Assembly (NCBI GenBank): GCA_949592205.1
Contig: CATIUR010000006.1
Coordinates: 67,266,001-67,330,000 of the forward strand
Reading direction: 5' to 3'
Source: Helichrysum umbraculigerum
Taxonomy: Eukaryota > Streptophyta > Magnoliopsida > Asterales > Asteraceae
DNA length: 64,000 bases
Part shown: positions 46,161 to 58,870 of the stretch, piece by piece
How the letters are laid out: each line of letters opens with the position of its first letter
How positions within the stretch are numbered: the first letter of the stretch is position 1
Notes under the pieces: model-generated
Told to the model about the DNA's origin: nothing
Seen by the model: only the letters and a program-made list of their open reading frames with translations
Database searches by the model: none
Made by a program: the position numbers and the translations under genes

Positions 46161-48613
46161 AATACGTTTTCAAACATATGACTTGAGTAACGTCCCAACA
46201 CAACTATCTTTGGGCGAACAACCCACTAAACTTATACTTTGGATGACGTTCCACTAAACATTACTCGACTATTATGGCAATTACTATTTATGAACGTATT
46301 TGGTCCAACAAATGTGACTACAAAACTTGAAATAACAATATATAACATAAAACCTGTGGATTCACTCAACCTAGTTGTTGACTTTTACTATGTTTTCAGG
46401 GAATTAGCTGCGCATGTAAGAATCGCCAACACATGGAGAATTAGGCGACCCGTGAAGCTTTAGGATGCCAACTTTTTGGAAAAACATATGGATTTCTCTA
46501 GTATAACTGAAACTATTTTGTCATATTCTAGAAATCCACTTTTGTACACACATTACTTTTAACTTATACGATTTGATGAATCGTAACTTTGTAATTAATA
46601 CTTTTGGCATCTTAATATATTATGTTCTGTTGTAATCATAAGCTCTGATACGTATGCATGCTTTATTATTGTGACACCCCAGTACTTAAACTAAATGCTT
46701 CCGCTCAACAAATTTGGGGGTGTTACACACTATTTAGCAAAGCAACAGGAAACTGTTCAACTGGTCAACTTAGCAACTAGTCAACTATTCAACAAAGCAA
46801 CTATTCCACAACTAGGACTTAATAATGAGGCATCGGTGGCTCTTGCGATATCATAATACCCGGGGATTCCACAAGAACACTTACCCAACCATATCCGTAT
46901 GGCCATAACGGACGAGACCGATAGCTAGTGGTTATTCTCAACTAACACAGGAGGTGTGTTAAACCTTGAATAACCGACTAGCCCAACCAACAGTTCAACA
47001 ACAACTCGTTGACCTCATTCACAACTGATGCCCGAAGGCCAACAACAAGTCCAGTGATCACATAATCAACAAATCACATATTCAGCAGGTCAACGTTATC
47101 ATATCAACAATATTATTACTAGCTATCATAATTATCATGGCAACTACAATAGTAATAATATGTTACTTGTTGTAACCAAACTCGTTACAACCAAGTTACA
47201 CTGAGGATTAGAGATCCACTCACCGACCACCTCAGGCATCCACTCAGTAGTCTAATATCACTGAGCCTTCTGCACATCTAACAATACAATAGAATAATAC
47301 AAGTTAGTTACTTGTCTCAAATATATACAACATCATTCTAATAGATTAACAACAAACCCGATTTACTCAATTCATATGAATTAACATGATTACCACAATT
47401 CTCATTATTCAATCCATATTATAAATAGCTATTTAAACATCATTAGTTTATCATCACTAGTAAATTATGATCATAAAATCACATTATCCCATTAATCTAC
47501 CTCAATTATAGTTAATTAACATAATTAAAATCGTTAACCTCATATTTTAATAATTCACACTTTATTTCATCCATTATATCATTAATAACTCATGATCATC
47601 ATCATGATCATCTTAGCTTCAATGAATAGCTACTTCATATACTAACTCATCTTTTACCAATAACTCTATAACAACCCATCTAATTATCAATCAAGATGAA
47701 TTAACACCCAATCATCACACTTTTCACAAAACCCCCATGAGTTACAATTCACTTAACTTGGCTAGTCCATTATTAGGTTAGATTAAGGCTACTAACCTTC
47801 TTATCAATACTTATTAATACCATTAACTCATCAACATCCCATGAACTCATCAAAATCATCAAGAAGTTTAAGAACCCTAATCAAAGATATAATTTTAAGC
47901 ATGAATCATGTTAGTTATCACCAACAACAAGCTTAACTAACAACAACTTCACAAAATCCAATCCTAATTTCGGATCTTACTCAAGAACACCAAAACCCCC
48001 AAATTCTAGGGTTTATAATTCAAGAATTAGAGACTTACAAGTTGAATAGAATGATTAGGAGATGATAATCTATCCTTTTGAAGCTTGAATTCGAATTATG
48101 CAACTCCAATTTGATGATTTCTTCATGATTTGGTTTAGGGTTTCTTGATGGTAAGTATGTATGTATCGTATGTGTGTATGAGGGAAGAAATAAAACACTG
48201 ACTCAACATATAACACTTATCCTATAAGTGTTTAATTTTATTACCCGTACTTATCATTGTTTGGAACTTAAAAACCATTTACGGGGAAACATTATTTTAT
48301 TTTACCGTCAACTAAATAAAATTAAAACACTCAATAATTTATTAGTCACAATAAATTATTCGACTATTATCACTATTTATTTCAAATAATACAGCACACC
48401 TATTTTCTGACACACTTAATAATAATTCACAGTCAGAAAATGTTAAATACTACTAGACCCAGAAACAGGGTGTTACAACATTTCCTCTATTTCTTTAATG
48501 GCCAGTAGGACGTTAGCTTAACAAGGGGATGGAGGTAATATTAGAATGAGGTTATAGCACTCACAGTAGACTTACACACTTTCGTAGAAATACACAGACA
48601 ATTACTAAGCACA

Positions 48614-48648
48614 AATTTCGGGACGAAATTCTCTTAACAAGGGGAGAA
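48614..48648 (+). promoter_or_regulatory. E2 polypurine tract and preceding hairpin
   Basis: AATTTCGGGACGAAATT (48614-48630) followed by AACAAGGGGAGAA (48636-48648), directly before the E2 3' LTR. Confidence 0.87.
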
Positions 48649-51514
48649 TGTGACACCCGGTCAAAATAACCCAAAATTAGCACCTAATTTAAACTTTTAA
48701 AACACGTAATTACATACGTGTCAATACTCAAGTACACAAGTATTATATATATATATATATGTATATATATAAACCGAAACGATTAATTAATAATCGCAAA
48801 TACACGAATTTAACAAAACGTAGAAACTCAAAATGAAAGCGAGCGAAAAACATGTTCAAACAAAGTATTATTATTGAGAATAATAACTACGTACTCCGAA
48901 AATTATTTAAATACATTTTAGATACAGAAAACTATCCGTGTATTTTGAGTTAAACTAAGATATATTTTTATATCTCATTGAAAGTATTTTTATAGAATAT
49001 TTCAATTATAAATGTATACGATATAATATTTAGAAATTTTCCATTTTAAAATATTATACTACATTACGATCGGGTACACGAACACGGGTCGAGAATTACC
49101 TATCTACCTCAATAATTGAGGCCGGTTATAATACCCGACCTCAATTATTTGATACACACACACACTCACATTTCAATCTCAATCTCTCGCTCTCTTTTCT
49201 CTCTGTTCAAACCCAAACAACAACAACACAACATCATCAACAACAATCATAATCATAATCTGGATCATCATCATCTCCATCCTTGTTCATCATCATCATC
49301 ATCGTGTTCTTCATCATCACCACCTCACGGTTTCGTTTTCAAAAATTGTAAGGAATCATTTCGTTTTTCTTTCTAATTCATGTTTAAATTACGTAGCATA
49401 ACATGTACTAGCTTAGTATTAAGTTATTGGTTGCGGAATTTGGATTTAAAACGGGTTTTGTAAACATTCTGTACGAACAGAGTTGAACCAGACACGTGAA
49501 TCCGGCGGATTCGGGTGAATCCGGCGGATTCCTGCCCAAACCCAATGAATACGGCGTATTCGGGTGAATACGACGTATTCCCCACACCTTGAACCCAATC
49601 CGACTTATGAGACATTGAATACGGCGTATTCAAGGGAATACGGCGTATTCCCCTAAAAATCACTGAATCCGGCGTATTCAACCCAATACGGCGTATTCCC
49701 CTCAAAATCATTGAATCCGGCGGATTCATTTGAATCCGGCGGATTCCCCCGTCATATTTCATGATCCAACGGATCAATAAACTAGCCCTGCGAATTCTAG
49801 CTAAAACAGAAAACATAAATTTTCGAAAACGTCGACGATTTAACAACTTAAAACAGGGTAGCTTCTCGATGAAAAATTTATTGTAACGGATTGGGCTCAA
49901 ATTCGCTCGGTCATTCAAAAACAACCCAATGGACAAGGCTAAGTACCTTAGCCTAGTCAGTTTTAGGCCATCCGGAGTCATCTAGGGGTCGAAAATGGCG
50001 TATTTCGGTTTTCGGACTCGTGCCAAATTTTGTAACTTATGAAATAAAGAGTAACGGATATAATGAAACTTCAAATGTAATACAATTCTAATACATTGAA
50101 CATAATTAACTTAACGAACAACTAAACAAACGAATTATTACGCGTACACTTACAAATATATAATCTCACGTGTTTAGGACACTAGGGGATTACACTTGGA
50201 ATACGTGCGCACATTAGGATTGCTTGCTCAACAGGTGAGTCTCACTGCCCCTTTTTACTGTTTTACTTTGGGGGAGGTGCATCACTTGTTTACTGAATAT
50301 ATTGTTTACAAAATATATTTGTTACTGCTACTGCTTGTTTACTGTGTGTAATTGTTTACAAAAATTACTTGAAATACTAATACAAGTACAAAATGTATTG
50401 TTTTACTGACCTTAATACAAATACAAAATGTATTATTTTACAAACTATAATACAAATACAAAATGTATTATTTTACTGATTTGAATACAAGTACAAAATG
50501 TATTGTTTTACTGACTTTAATACCAGTACAAAAGGTATTATTTTACAAACTATAATACAAGTACAAAATGTATTATTTTACTGATTTGAATACAAGTACA
50601 AAATGTATCTTTTACCCACTTTAATACCAGTACAAAAGGTATTATTTTACAAACTATAATACAAGTACAAAATGTATTATTTTACCGACTTTAATCCAAA
50701 TACAAAATGTATTAATTACCAACGTATTGCCTTACTGAACTGCATGAGTTTCTATTTAATCCAATGAAGTCCTCTGATTATAGTCGTCAGTTATATGATA
50801 AGCGCGAATTTTAGTATATGGATCCATATGGGACAGACAATCCCCGCCTGGGGTGGTAGCTCCACCACGAACCGCACTAGTATAAACAGGCGTTTCTTAT
50901 TCGTTTGATATGAGTATTTTTGGATTAGTACTCACGGGGGCAAAAACTACAGACGTGTTAAGCTTCGACTATAATGGCTCATGGCATGGCAATTGATTGA
51001 CCGACTACACCCACTGTACTATGTTTGTGAAATACTGGATTACTGACTTACTACTATTGTACAATTATACATTACTGTTTTACTATCGTAAATGATTTAT
51101 TTACTGATTTACGCAAACTGTTTACTACTGTACATACAAACCTGTGAGATTCACCAACCTTTTGGTTGACCTTCTTAGTGATGTATTCTCAGGTACACAG
51201 CAACAGTAGGGTTGCTCTGTAAGGATGGCCGCAGGATATGCTAAGCTAGAATGAGTCGCATGCATAAACACTTGAAGATTTTATTGGCATAATCTTTTGT
51301 ACTTTGATTATGTGTTTAAAATCTTTTGATTAAATTTGCGAACTCGCAATGATGTACTACTTATAACTTAAAACCTTGTACTACTTTTGTTATACTGTAA
51401 TGTATTTCTAAAACGTCTCATTTAGAGTCGTTTGCTTGTACTTTGGTGTTTTGATATTTGATTAGTGACACCCAAAACTCGCTTCCGCAAAGCATTAAAT
51501 TTGGGGGTGTTACA
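48649..51514 (+). repeat. E2 3' LTR
   Basis: Copy of 31389-34250 with about ten differences including one extra TA pair or two in a TA run; palindromes at 49498-49746 (one unit altered to GAATACGACGTATTC), conserved block 49885-49999, tandem hairpins 50374-50715. Confidence 0.94.
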
Positions 51515-51519
51515 TGCTT

Positions 51520-54500
51520 GATAGTAAAGCATATGTCAAAGTAATGATAATTAATTAAGATGTGTCCTGAATTTTGTAGTAAGTAGGGACATTGAATTGT
51601 GTTAAGTATTGAAATTATGATGATAGGTTATCATATGTTTGAGGTTTCAGACCAGTAGATATACTGAGTAATTCAGTTGTTGAAAATAAATTATGTGAGA
51701 TGGCTTGCATATGTAAGGTTGAATATGTAAGTAGTAAGCTGATTTTGAGTATGTATCAGCTGTTAGAAACTATTAAATGAATTTTGATTGATTTGAAATC
51801 ATATGAGATGAGAATAGATCACATTGATAATTATAATGTAGAGTAGCCTGAGAATGGATTGTGAAGAACATAATCTTGCAACGCCTGATCACCGTTGTTA
51901 TATTATGTTGTGTCACATGAACTTGTTGAGGCTACTTGGTATAAAAGAAATGTAATGTGATTTTGGAAATGGAGCATGATAGTATGCTAAGTTGTTTAAT
52001 AGTTGTTTTGATAAGAAAACAATCAGTTGATAGAACTGTGACCTTTAGACTGTAAAGGTGAGAGTGTAAATGATAGTTGTCATTGATAGAGGCTTTGATG
52101 ATAAACCTAAGTGACTAATTTGATTGTGTTGAATATGTAATTGTGATTGATTGTGATAGATTACATGTAGGCGAATTTGATAGTGTTTAAATGAGTCACT
52201 ATTTTGTATTTGGCTTGTATGAAGCCAAAGTTGAAATAGGTTGATATTGTCTTGCTTGAGGAATTTCTAGTATTATTGAATGTAATAATTTAAAGTATAT
52301 GTTTAAAAGTAAACATACAATATGAAATGGCTTGTATGGAGCCAAGAGTGATGTAGGTTGACTTTGTCCTTGTAAAAGATTGATAAGATTATTGAAAGTA
52401 ATAATTTAAAATATATGTTTGAAGGTGAACATATAAGATGAAATGGTTTGTTGTGAGTTAATATTGATGGTATGTTAACTTTGAAAGTCAAACCATGAAT
52501 AGAGAACTGTGTATAAAATTAATTGCTTGTGATTGGTTTGAGGATAGGTCAAACTTGAGAAAAAGCAGTTAGAGGATTTTATTGATTGGTTGATTTAAAT
52601 CAAAGTTGACATTTAGTCAACTGTGTGTATTGAAATAGTCTAACATAGATTGAAATGTTATGATTGTATGGAATATGATTGAATTCCTAGATTTGCTTAA
52701 ATTATGTTGAAGGGGGTCATTTAAGATCCAGAGGAGATGGATGAATTGTCTAAGTTTGTGAAACTTGATTCATTACTTAAGGCTAGTATTAAGTAATTGA
52801 AATAGTGTTAAGTATAATTGAGTATTCAGTTAAGTAATATTTGATATTTGAACTGAATATGTGTTAAAGAATTATACGAATATAAAGCCATTGTTTGATA
52901 TGACAGTTATAATTTGCTAAGATATGTTAGAATAATTAAATCACATTGATTAGAATTGTGATAAGAAAATCTTACCAGTGTGTGAAGCTTGTGATGATAG
53001 CTTTGATTGTGTAAGAAGGTGAGATAAGAAATAATTGAAAGTTATTATTAATAGTTGTCTAGGTTGATTTGTACCTTATGGTGAATTACTTAAGTATTGA
53101 AAGAATTGGATGAATTCTTTAGTTATTTGTTGATAGTATACAAGTAAAGTAAGTGATAAAGTGGAAAAACTGGGATTAGATCCAAATAAGGTATGATATG
53201 AAAGTATATCTGGAATTGGATGGTGTTAAAGATTTAGTTGATCTTTGTTTGATAAATTGAGGAAATATGAATTGAATGATTGTTCATATTTTAAAAAAAA
53301 ATTGTATGTGTTAGAGAGTAAGAGAAACCTTGAAATTGTGTAGGTATGTATGTGTGGTATACATGATAATAAATGGCATGATAAGTTTTAATAGAATGAA
53401 TTAAAATATGCCATAAGATATGTGGAGGTTAGTTAATTGTGATTAACTTGATGTAGATTTTGTTGGAAATGTGTTGGAAAGTAGCACATTTTGATAATGT
53501 GATATTGTGATGCTTGACCTGTAGTATCATAATATGTGGATTAAGATTGACTTAGTTGCTAGATTGACGGGATCTAGTGTTGAATGATTGGGTGGTTAAA
53601 GTTGTATAATTTTCTAATGGCTTGTGATTAGTAGTTTATGATTGTAAGGTTGAGTTGAAATAACTGGTTGCTAAGAATAGATTTTGATGTCTTACCAGTT
53701 TAATAGTATATAAATTCTAACTTGATGGTTAGTTAGAGTTTGAAGACAAATATTAAAGTACTGATAGGTGTACTGGAATGTATAATCACTAGTGTTGTGA
53801 TTATTGTTTGAGCAGTAGTTGTTGTCGACTTTGATGTTGTTGACAATTGATAGGTAGTAATGAAAGGAATTACAAGTGGAAATAAGTCAATGTAGAGGGT
53901 GGTTGATTGTATGTAAGATTGATTGTAGTACTTTTGTTGATTGAGCAAAGTACTTGTTGATTGTAGTTTTACCTACTGAGTGTGACCTCTGCTTTGCTTA
54001 TTAAGGTGATATGAATCTGGATTACTTTTAAGTAAAGAATTTCATATGATTGAAATGATATGTGAACATTATAGGTTGTACAAAAGAGCATAGGTATGAA
54101 ACTTTTGGATGAAAAGCTAACCTAGATTTGAATTTCAGATCTTTGATGGTAAAGACTTAAGATTGTGATCTGTATATTAGACTGATTGTTAGTCAGAAAC
54201 TGAATTATATTTCAGTGTTGCTAGGTACATTGTGGTTTAAAAGAACCACTGTTGTTGTGCTGTTTTATTGTTAACAGCGATGAACAGTGAGAATAGGTTA
54301 AAGATTTTAGCATGTTGCTAATTTCTGGTTGCACCGACCTATTAAGTGATTGTAGATTTCACTTGTGTTTAAATGATAGTGAATTCACTTGTTTAAGTAA
54401 GTGTTTGTTCTATAAGATATATCTGATTGATGATATTGATTTGATGCACTGTATGTATGCGTAGGAAAAGACAGAAGCATGTACATTTGGATATGTGCAT

Positions 54501-54644
54501 GTGGAAAGAATTCAAATAGTCTAAGTATAGTTGTAAGTTACTATTGAGGATCAATGTATGATAAGATTATATGTGATTATATCACATTAATCAGATTGAA
54601 TGAAGTTAGATTTCGGGGACGAAATCTCTTTAAGGGGGGAGAGT
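51520..54644 (+). other. E1 internal region, 3' part, non-coding
   Basis: AT-rich, purine-biased plus strand rich in TTGATTG and TTGTGA words. No frame above about 70 codons, no similarity to gag or pol that I recognise. Confidence 0.75.
54609..54643 (+). promoter_or_regulatory. E1 polypurine tract and preceding hairpin
   Basis: GATTTCGGGGACGAAATC (54609-54626), the same hairpin as in G1, then AAGGGGGGAGAG (54632-54643) before the 3' LTR. Confidence 0.88.
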
Positions 54645-56713
54645 TGTAACATCCTCGAAATGGACCTAGATGTTTATATATTAATTCTTGATTTAAATAT
54701 GTATTTAAATGTGTTTGGAAATAATATTGTTTGAAATAGTTGAAATAATTGGAATAGGAGTCGAATATTCCAATGTGATAAGTGAATTATTAATTGTTGT
54801 AAATTAATATAGTTGACGGTGCAATAAAATGTTTGGACTCGCAAATGGTTTTCGGGTTCCAGACAATAGATTGAGATGGGGTATTAAATTATACCTGTAT
54901 ATTGAAGGCGGTTTGTGAACCGACTATATATTTAACTTTCCTTTTTAGGAAAGTTCATTTAGAAACTTCAAAACTCACAGAAACTCTCAGAAAACCTCCA
55001 AATCAAATTAGAAATCAAATCAGGAAGTTGTGATTCTCGTGAAACTTCACTATGGACAGATTATCATCAGTATATTCTTCAATCAGTAAGTGTTCTTAAG
55101 TATTTAAGAATTTGATTTTGATTGAAATAGGGTGAATTGATGATTTTGAAGAATTAGATGTTAGAAATGATGTTATAACTGTTATATAATGTTTATACGA
55201 AGTTAATTGTGATATATAACGGTTTGAAATCGAGTTTTGAGTGTTTTGGGTATTAAACCCGTAGGTTAGGGTTTGATCAGGGATGAAGATGAGCTGAAAA
55301 AGGCTCAAACGCGATCCCAGAACCCTAGCCAGGATCGCGTTCGTTAGTTATAAAAGGAATCGGACGAGTTTTGTTCTTGGGAACGCGATCCCAAGAATTT
55401 GTCCGGATCGCGTTGCTTAGTTATAATTTGTCACAGAATGATTTTACAAAGAGGAACGCGATCCCACCATTGTTTTCTGGATCGCGTTTGTCAGTACTTT
55501 TTGTAAAATTTCAAAAGTGCATAAGTGTTTAGTAGTGATTTTTGCCACGAAAAAATTGACAAATTGTCTTTAAACTCCGATTGGGCTGAAATTTACATGG
55601 TCACTCGAAAACGGCCCACTGATCAAAGCTATATACTATAGCCTAGTCAGTTTTTGGACATTCGGGGTCGTTTAGGGGTCGAAAATGGCATTTTACAGTT
55701 TTTGGACCTTATTTCGGGACTTTTTGATTTTGTTCCGAATTGAACTTTTGTTTGCTGTGATCTTAGAGATCATTGGATTCATGTAATTATGTTATGATTG
55801 TGTAACGATATTAATTACCTAAGTATTATCAGTTGAGACAAGTTACTAACTTATTGTTTAATTGATTGTATTCTCAGATGTGGAGAAGGCTCAGTAATAT
55901 TAGACTTCTGAGCTTGCGGCTGAGGTAGTCGGTGAGTGGATCTGTAACCTCAGTGTGATTTAGTTGTAATGATTTGATTTACAACAAGAAATTTATAGTA
56001 TTACTTTGATATGATGCATCTGTTGAGATATCTTGCTATGATAGTTTAAATAGTTGCTTACTTGGCTGATTGAGCTAATATGTAAGATTCTGAGGTCAAC
56101 TTGATTTGATGGTTGGGCTTGTTGTTGTTGTAGACGACAGGAGATCTCGGAAACTTGAAATGTTGGTTTAGAGATCTAGGTCGTGTGTGATCGACAACAA
56201 GTTATCGGTAGATCGGTATGGGCCAATACAGATGATTGATAAGAGTTCCTTGAGTGCCAAACCGGTATTAGGGTGTCTCAGGGACCACCGATCCTCATGA
56301 TGTTGCGTGTATGACATTGATTGGATGTCGAGTGATTGATTGATTTTCTGTTTATTGTAATTTGATGTAAACAGATTGTTATGCTAGGTTGGACTGTTGA
56401 TTATAGTTTCATTCACTTAGCTTTATGCTAACTCCACCACAGTTCTTCCTGCAGGTTGTAATAGATGGGACATATTGGGCAGGGCAGGAAGTGTTTTGAC
56501 TGGATGGAATGTTTGACAGGCTTTTACTCTGATGTTATTTTGATAACTAAAGAGACGTTTTGAATTATATAACACCGAGTTTGTTGAAATGTCATGTATT
56601 TAGTTTGAAAAAGTTTATTGACATTTTGAGTACATTGACAGTATGTTTTAAATATACGCTTCCGAGTCGCCATTATTATATTAATTGTTTATAATGAAAC
56701 GAGGGGTGTTATA
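54645..56713 (+). repeat. E1 3' LTR
   Basis: 2069 bp, about six differences from 28441-30509. Hairpins at 55308-55488, conserved block 55575-55689. Confidence 0.95.
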
Positions 56714-57188
56714 ATAGTTGCACCATAAATACTCGCACTTGGTTTAAACGTGGACCTTTGTGAAAATATTATCATTTTGGATATCTTTTTGTTGATTGTC
56801 AATTAATTAATTTAATTAATATATATAAGAACATAAAGCAAATTGGTTTTTATACATCATCCTATATCCCATTAGTTATTAAAAATTATAGTAATGTATA
56901 GAATAATACGATGACATTATAGAAAAGGGTGATCGATGATATATTCTTAACTTGATCGACAACACAATTGGAATTGGGGCGGCAAACCAACCAACCGCAT
57001 TAGTTTGCCATTTTCACAAACAAGTTAATTATTCCACTCACATGATCCATCCGTAGCCACACCAACTTTTATCACCAATCTAATTTTGATTTGTTGGAAC
57101 ATATTAATAACCGAGTACAATCGTTCATAAGTTTAATGTGGTTTGAGAAGGCATGGCAACAAAAGTGTATTTGTTATTGCCGACCATC

Positions 57189-57420
57189 GTTAAGGTGGCC
57201 TAGTGGTAATCGTCTATCATTTTCTTACAAGAGGTCTCAAGTTCGAACATCACTAGCTGGTTGTACATCTTGAGTTTGTTAAGAGAAGGGTCGAAAACGG
57301 CCATGGAGATATCCCGTTCTTACAAGAGGTCTCAAGTTCGAACATCACTAACTAGTTGTACATCTTGAGGTTGTCAAAAAAATAGTCGAAAACGGTCATG
57401 AAAATACCCTGATTAAACAG
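57189..57420 (+). mobile_element. tRNA-derived SINE with an internal tandem duplication
   Basis: A box TGGCCTAGTGGTAA (57195-57208) and B-box-like AAGTTCGAACAT (57239-57250) in the spacing of an RNA polymerase III internal promoter, as in plant SINEs. The part from CTTACAAGAGGTCTCAAG through GTCGAAAACGG is repeated about 95 bp later with small changes. No cloverleaf for a real tRNA. Confidence 0.6.
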
Positions 57421-57770
57421 CGTACAACTCACTATGATTAACTCACCCCTCCCATGGAAAACTTCATTCATCAGGAAGAATAAAAAGTGGATTATAGAAT
57501 ATTCTTTTGTTTTTATCTTGTGATAAACTATAATGCACAGTAATGCTCTGGTGATATTATTAAGCTCTCTTAAGAACTAAGAAAATTCGGAACCCTAATT
57601 GGTATTCACGAAGTTGTATTATTTAGTAAAACAAAAACTGCTTAAAGCCTAACCCAAAAAGTGTTTAAATACTTTGGGAATGAAGCTAATCAAAGACCAT
57701 CCAAAACGGATTAAGGCAACAAAGTCCAATGTAAATAAAGTCTAAAACGAAATTCGTAAATATTTAAAAT

Positions 57771-57888
57771 AGCGTTTTCGGGTCCTAAACGATCTCGAAA
57801 GGCCAAAACTTGATAGGGCTCATAGTGCGATGAGTCTTGATCGTTGGGCCGTTTTTAAGTGACCATGCGAATTTCGGCCCATTCCGAC
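57771..57888 (-). repeat. Isolated fragment of the conserved LTR block
   Basis: Minus strand shares GGGCCGAAATTCGCATGGTC, AAAACGGCCCAACGATCAA and GATCGTTTAGGACCCGAAAA with the block in E1, E2 and E3, and is more diverged than they are. No LTR ends seen nearby. Confidence 0.65.
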
Positions 57889-58551
57889 AATGAATTTCGA
57901 TGACATAAGTGTGACGATGGTTCCCGTACATCACACTGGAAAACAATTTCGATGTAACAAGGTTACTCGACACCAATTATCCAAGCCTTCATTTGGTGGT
58001 GTGTTATTTCGTATTAAAATACTTTCAAAATTTTTATTTTTTATTCAATTAGGAACTAACTGAGAATTGTTCATGATGTAATTGGGACAAGTAATAAAAC
58101 ACTAAGATGTCCTTCTTGTCAAATGTTTCATCATGGATGTTTTAATTTTAAGATTATTAATAAACTTGTTTTGTGAGGTTTACCTAATTATCCAAGGCCA
58201 TCTTCTTCATTTGTTAATTGTTTACCTAGCTCTATTGGGCTTCTCAGCCCATTTATGTCGCTGAAGGATAAAGTTGTCTTTCAGAATCTGATCAAGAAAA
58301 TTAAAAAAAGGTAAATAATAAATGTGTTTAAAAAACAGATAAGTTTACTCCATTCCTTATCAAAAAATATACATTGTATTTTTCAATACCTCAATTTTCA
58401 CTTTTATTGTCATATGCACCAATCATTTTTTAGAGATATTTAATGGAACGAAGAATACATCTATTTAAATCTCAATAGAATATAAACTCTTGAATAACGA
58501 AAGTACTGAATTCTGATAATTTTTTTGTTGAAAAGGACTCCGTCGACAAAT

Positions 58552-58870
58552 AATGCGGATCGACAATCAAATGGCCGAAGAACAAAAAAATGAAGAAACG
58601 CTCAATATTAGTAACCCGTAGGTTTCCTGGATTAATATAAAAACTCAATGTCCTTTTCTTCCAAAATAAACTCCACACTTATAGGCAACAAAAAGATATC
58701 ACCTGATAACTAAATCCTATTTGCTAGGAACAAGAATTTGAGTAGGAATATAATTCCCTAAACAAATCTATTATTAAACACATAATTTAAAAATATAAGA
58801 AAACAAATAACGTGCTTAAAACTCAAGATATCCCGCCACATGGTGATCGACATCAGATGCACCTGCATCA
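58552..58870 (-). repeat. G2 3' LTR
   Basis: Minus strand TGATGCAGGTGC to GATCCGCATTA. Contains the last 55 bases of the polyprotein frame including its stop at 58818-58816. Confidence 0.93.

Larger units (their letters stand above)
44240..46727 (+). mobile_element. E4: solo LTR inside the E3 5' LTR, TSD CACTA
   Basis: 2488 bp from TGTAACACCCCGC to GGGGGTGTTACA, perfect flanks CACTA (44235-44239 and 46728-46732); the other E3 LTR gives the empty site. Donor-like GTAAGA at 44824, palindromes 45012-45257, presumptive exon 45541-45611, donor GTGAGT at 45612, hairpin array 45916-46160, acceptor TTTTCAG ending at 46399. Its end matches E2 and E5, so these three LTRs form one group. The youngest insertion in nest 2. 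Confidence 0.92.
37869..48477 (-). mobile_element. E3: non-autonomous LTR retrotransposon in minus orientation, TSD ACATT, nested in E2
   Basis: LTRs 37869-39992 (3') and 43861-48477 (5', interrupted by E4), perfect flanks ACATT (37864-37868 and 48478-48482). On the minus strand it has primer site, G1-like leader, polypurine tract and pre-tract hairpin. The 3.9-kb internal region has no gag-pol and no frame longer than about 100 codons. The LTRs differ by only two or three bases, so it is younger than E1 and E2. Confidence 0.93.
43861..48477 (-). repeat. E3 5' LTR, interrupted by solo LTR E4
   Basis: Matches 37869-39992 apart from E4 and its CACTA duplication at 44240-46732 and two or three base differences. 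Confidence 0.93.
31389..51514 (+). mobile_element. E2: gag-only LTR retrotransposon (TR-GAG type), TSD TGCTT, nested in E1
   Basis: LTRs 31389-34250 and 48649-51514 (about 2.86 kb, roughly ten differences), perfect flanks TGCTT (31384-31388 and 51515-51519). Internal region, apart from E3, about 3.8 kb: leader, gag frame, a second zinc-knuckle frame, short 3' region. No protease, RT, RNase H or integrase. Elements that keep only gag have been described in plants as TR-GAG; here a partial gag duplicate is added. Confidence 0.93.
28441..56713 (+). mobile_element. E1: non-autonomous LTR retrotransposon, TSD ATAGT, host of the nest
   Basis: LTRs of 2069 bp each (28441-30509 and 54645-56713), about six differences seen, perfect flanks ATAGT (28436-28440 and 56714-56718). 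Primer site, polypurine tract and pre-tract hairpin are present. Without E2 the internal region is about 4 kb (30510-31388 and 51520-54644) and has no gag or pol similarity and no long frame. It shares its leader with G1, so it is a LARD-like element probably moved by a G1-like partner. Confidence 0.93.
56719..58546. other. Intergenic DNA between nest 2 and G2
   Basis: No gene. Holds a SINE-like sequence (57189-57420) and a fragment homologous to the conserved LTR block (57771-57888, minus); the rest is AT-rich. Confidence 0.6.

Noticed and set aside
45801..46257. Overlapping frames with repeated TGERPV peptide
   Set aside because: Encoded by the AGAACGA hairpin array; the signal is structural, not protein.
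57189..57270. A tRNA gene (A and B box present)
   Set aside because: No acceptor stem or cloverleaf can be formed; a SINE head explains the boxes.
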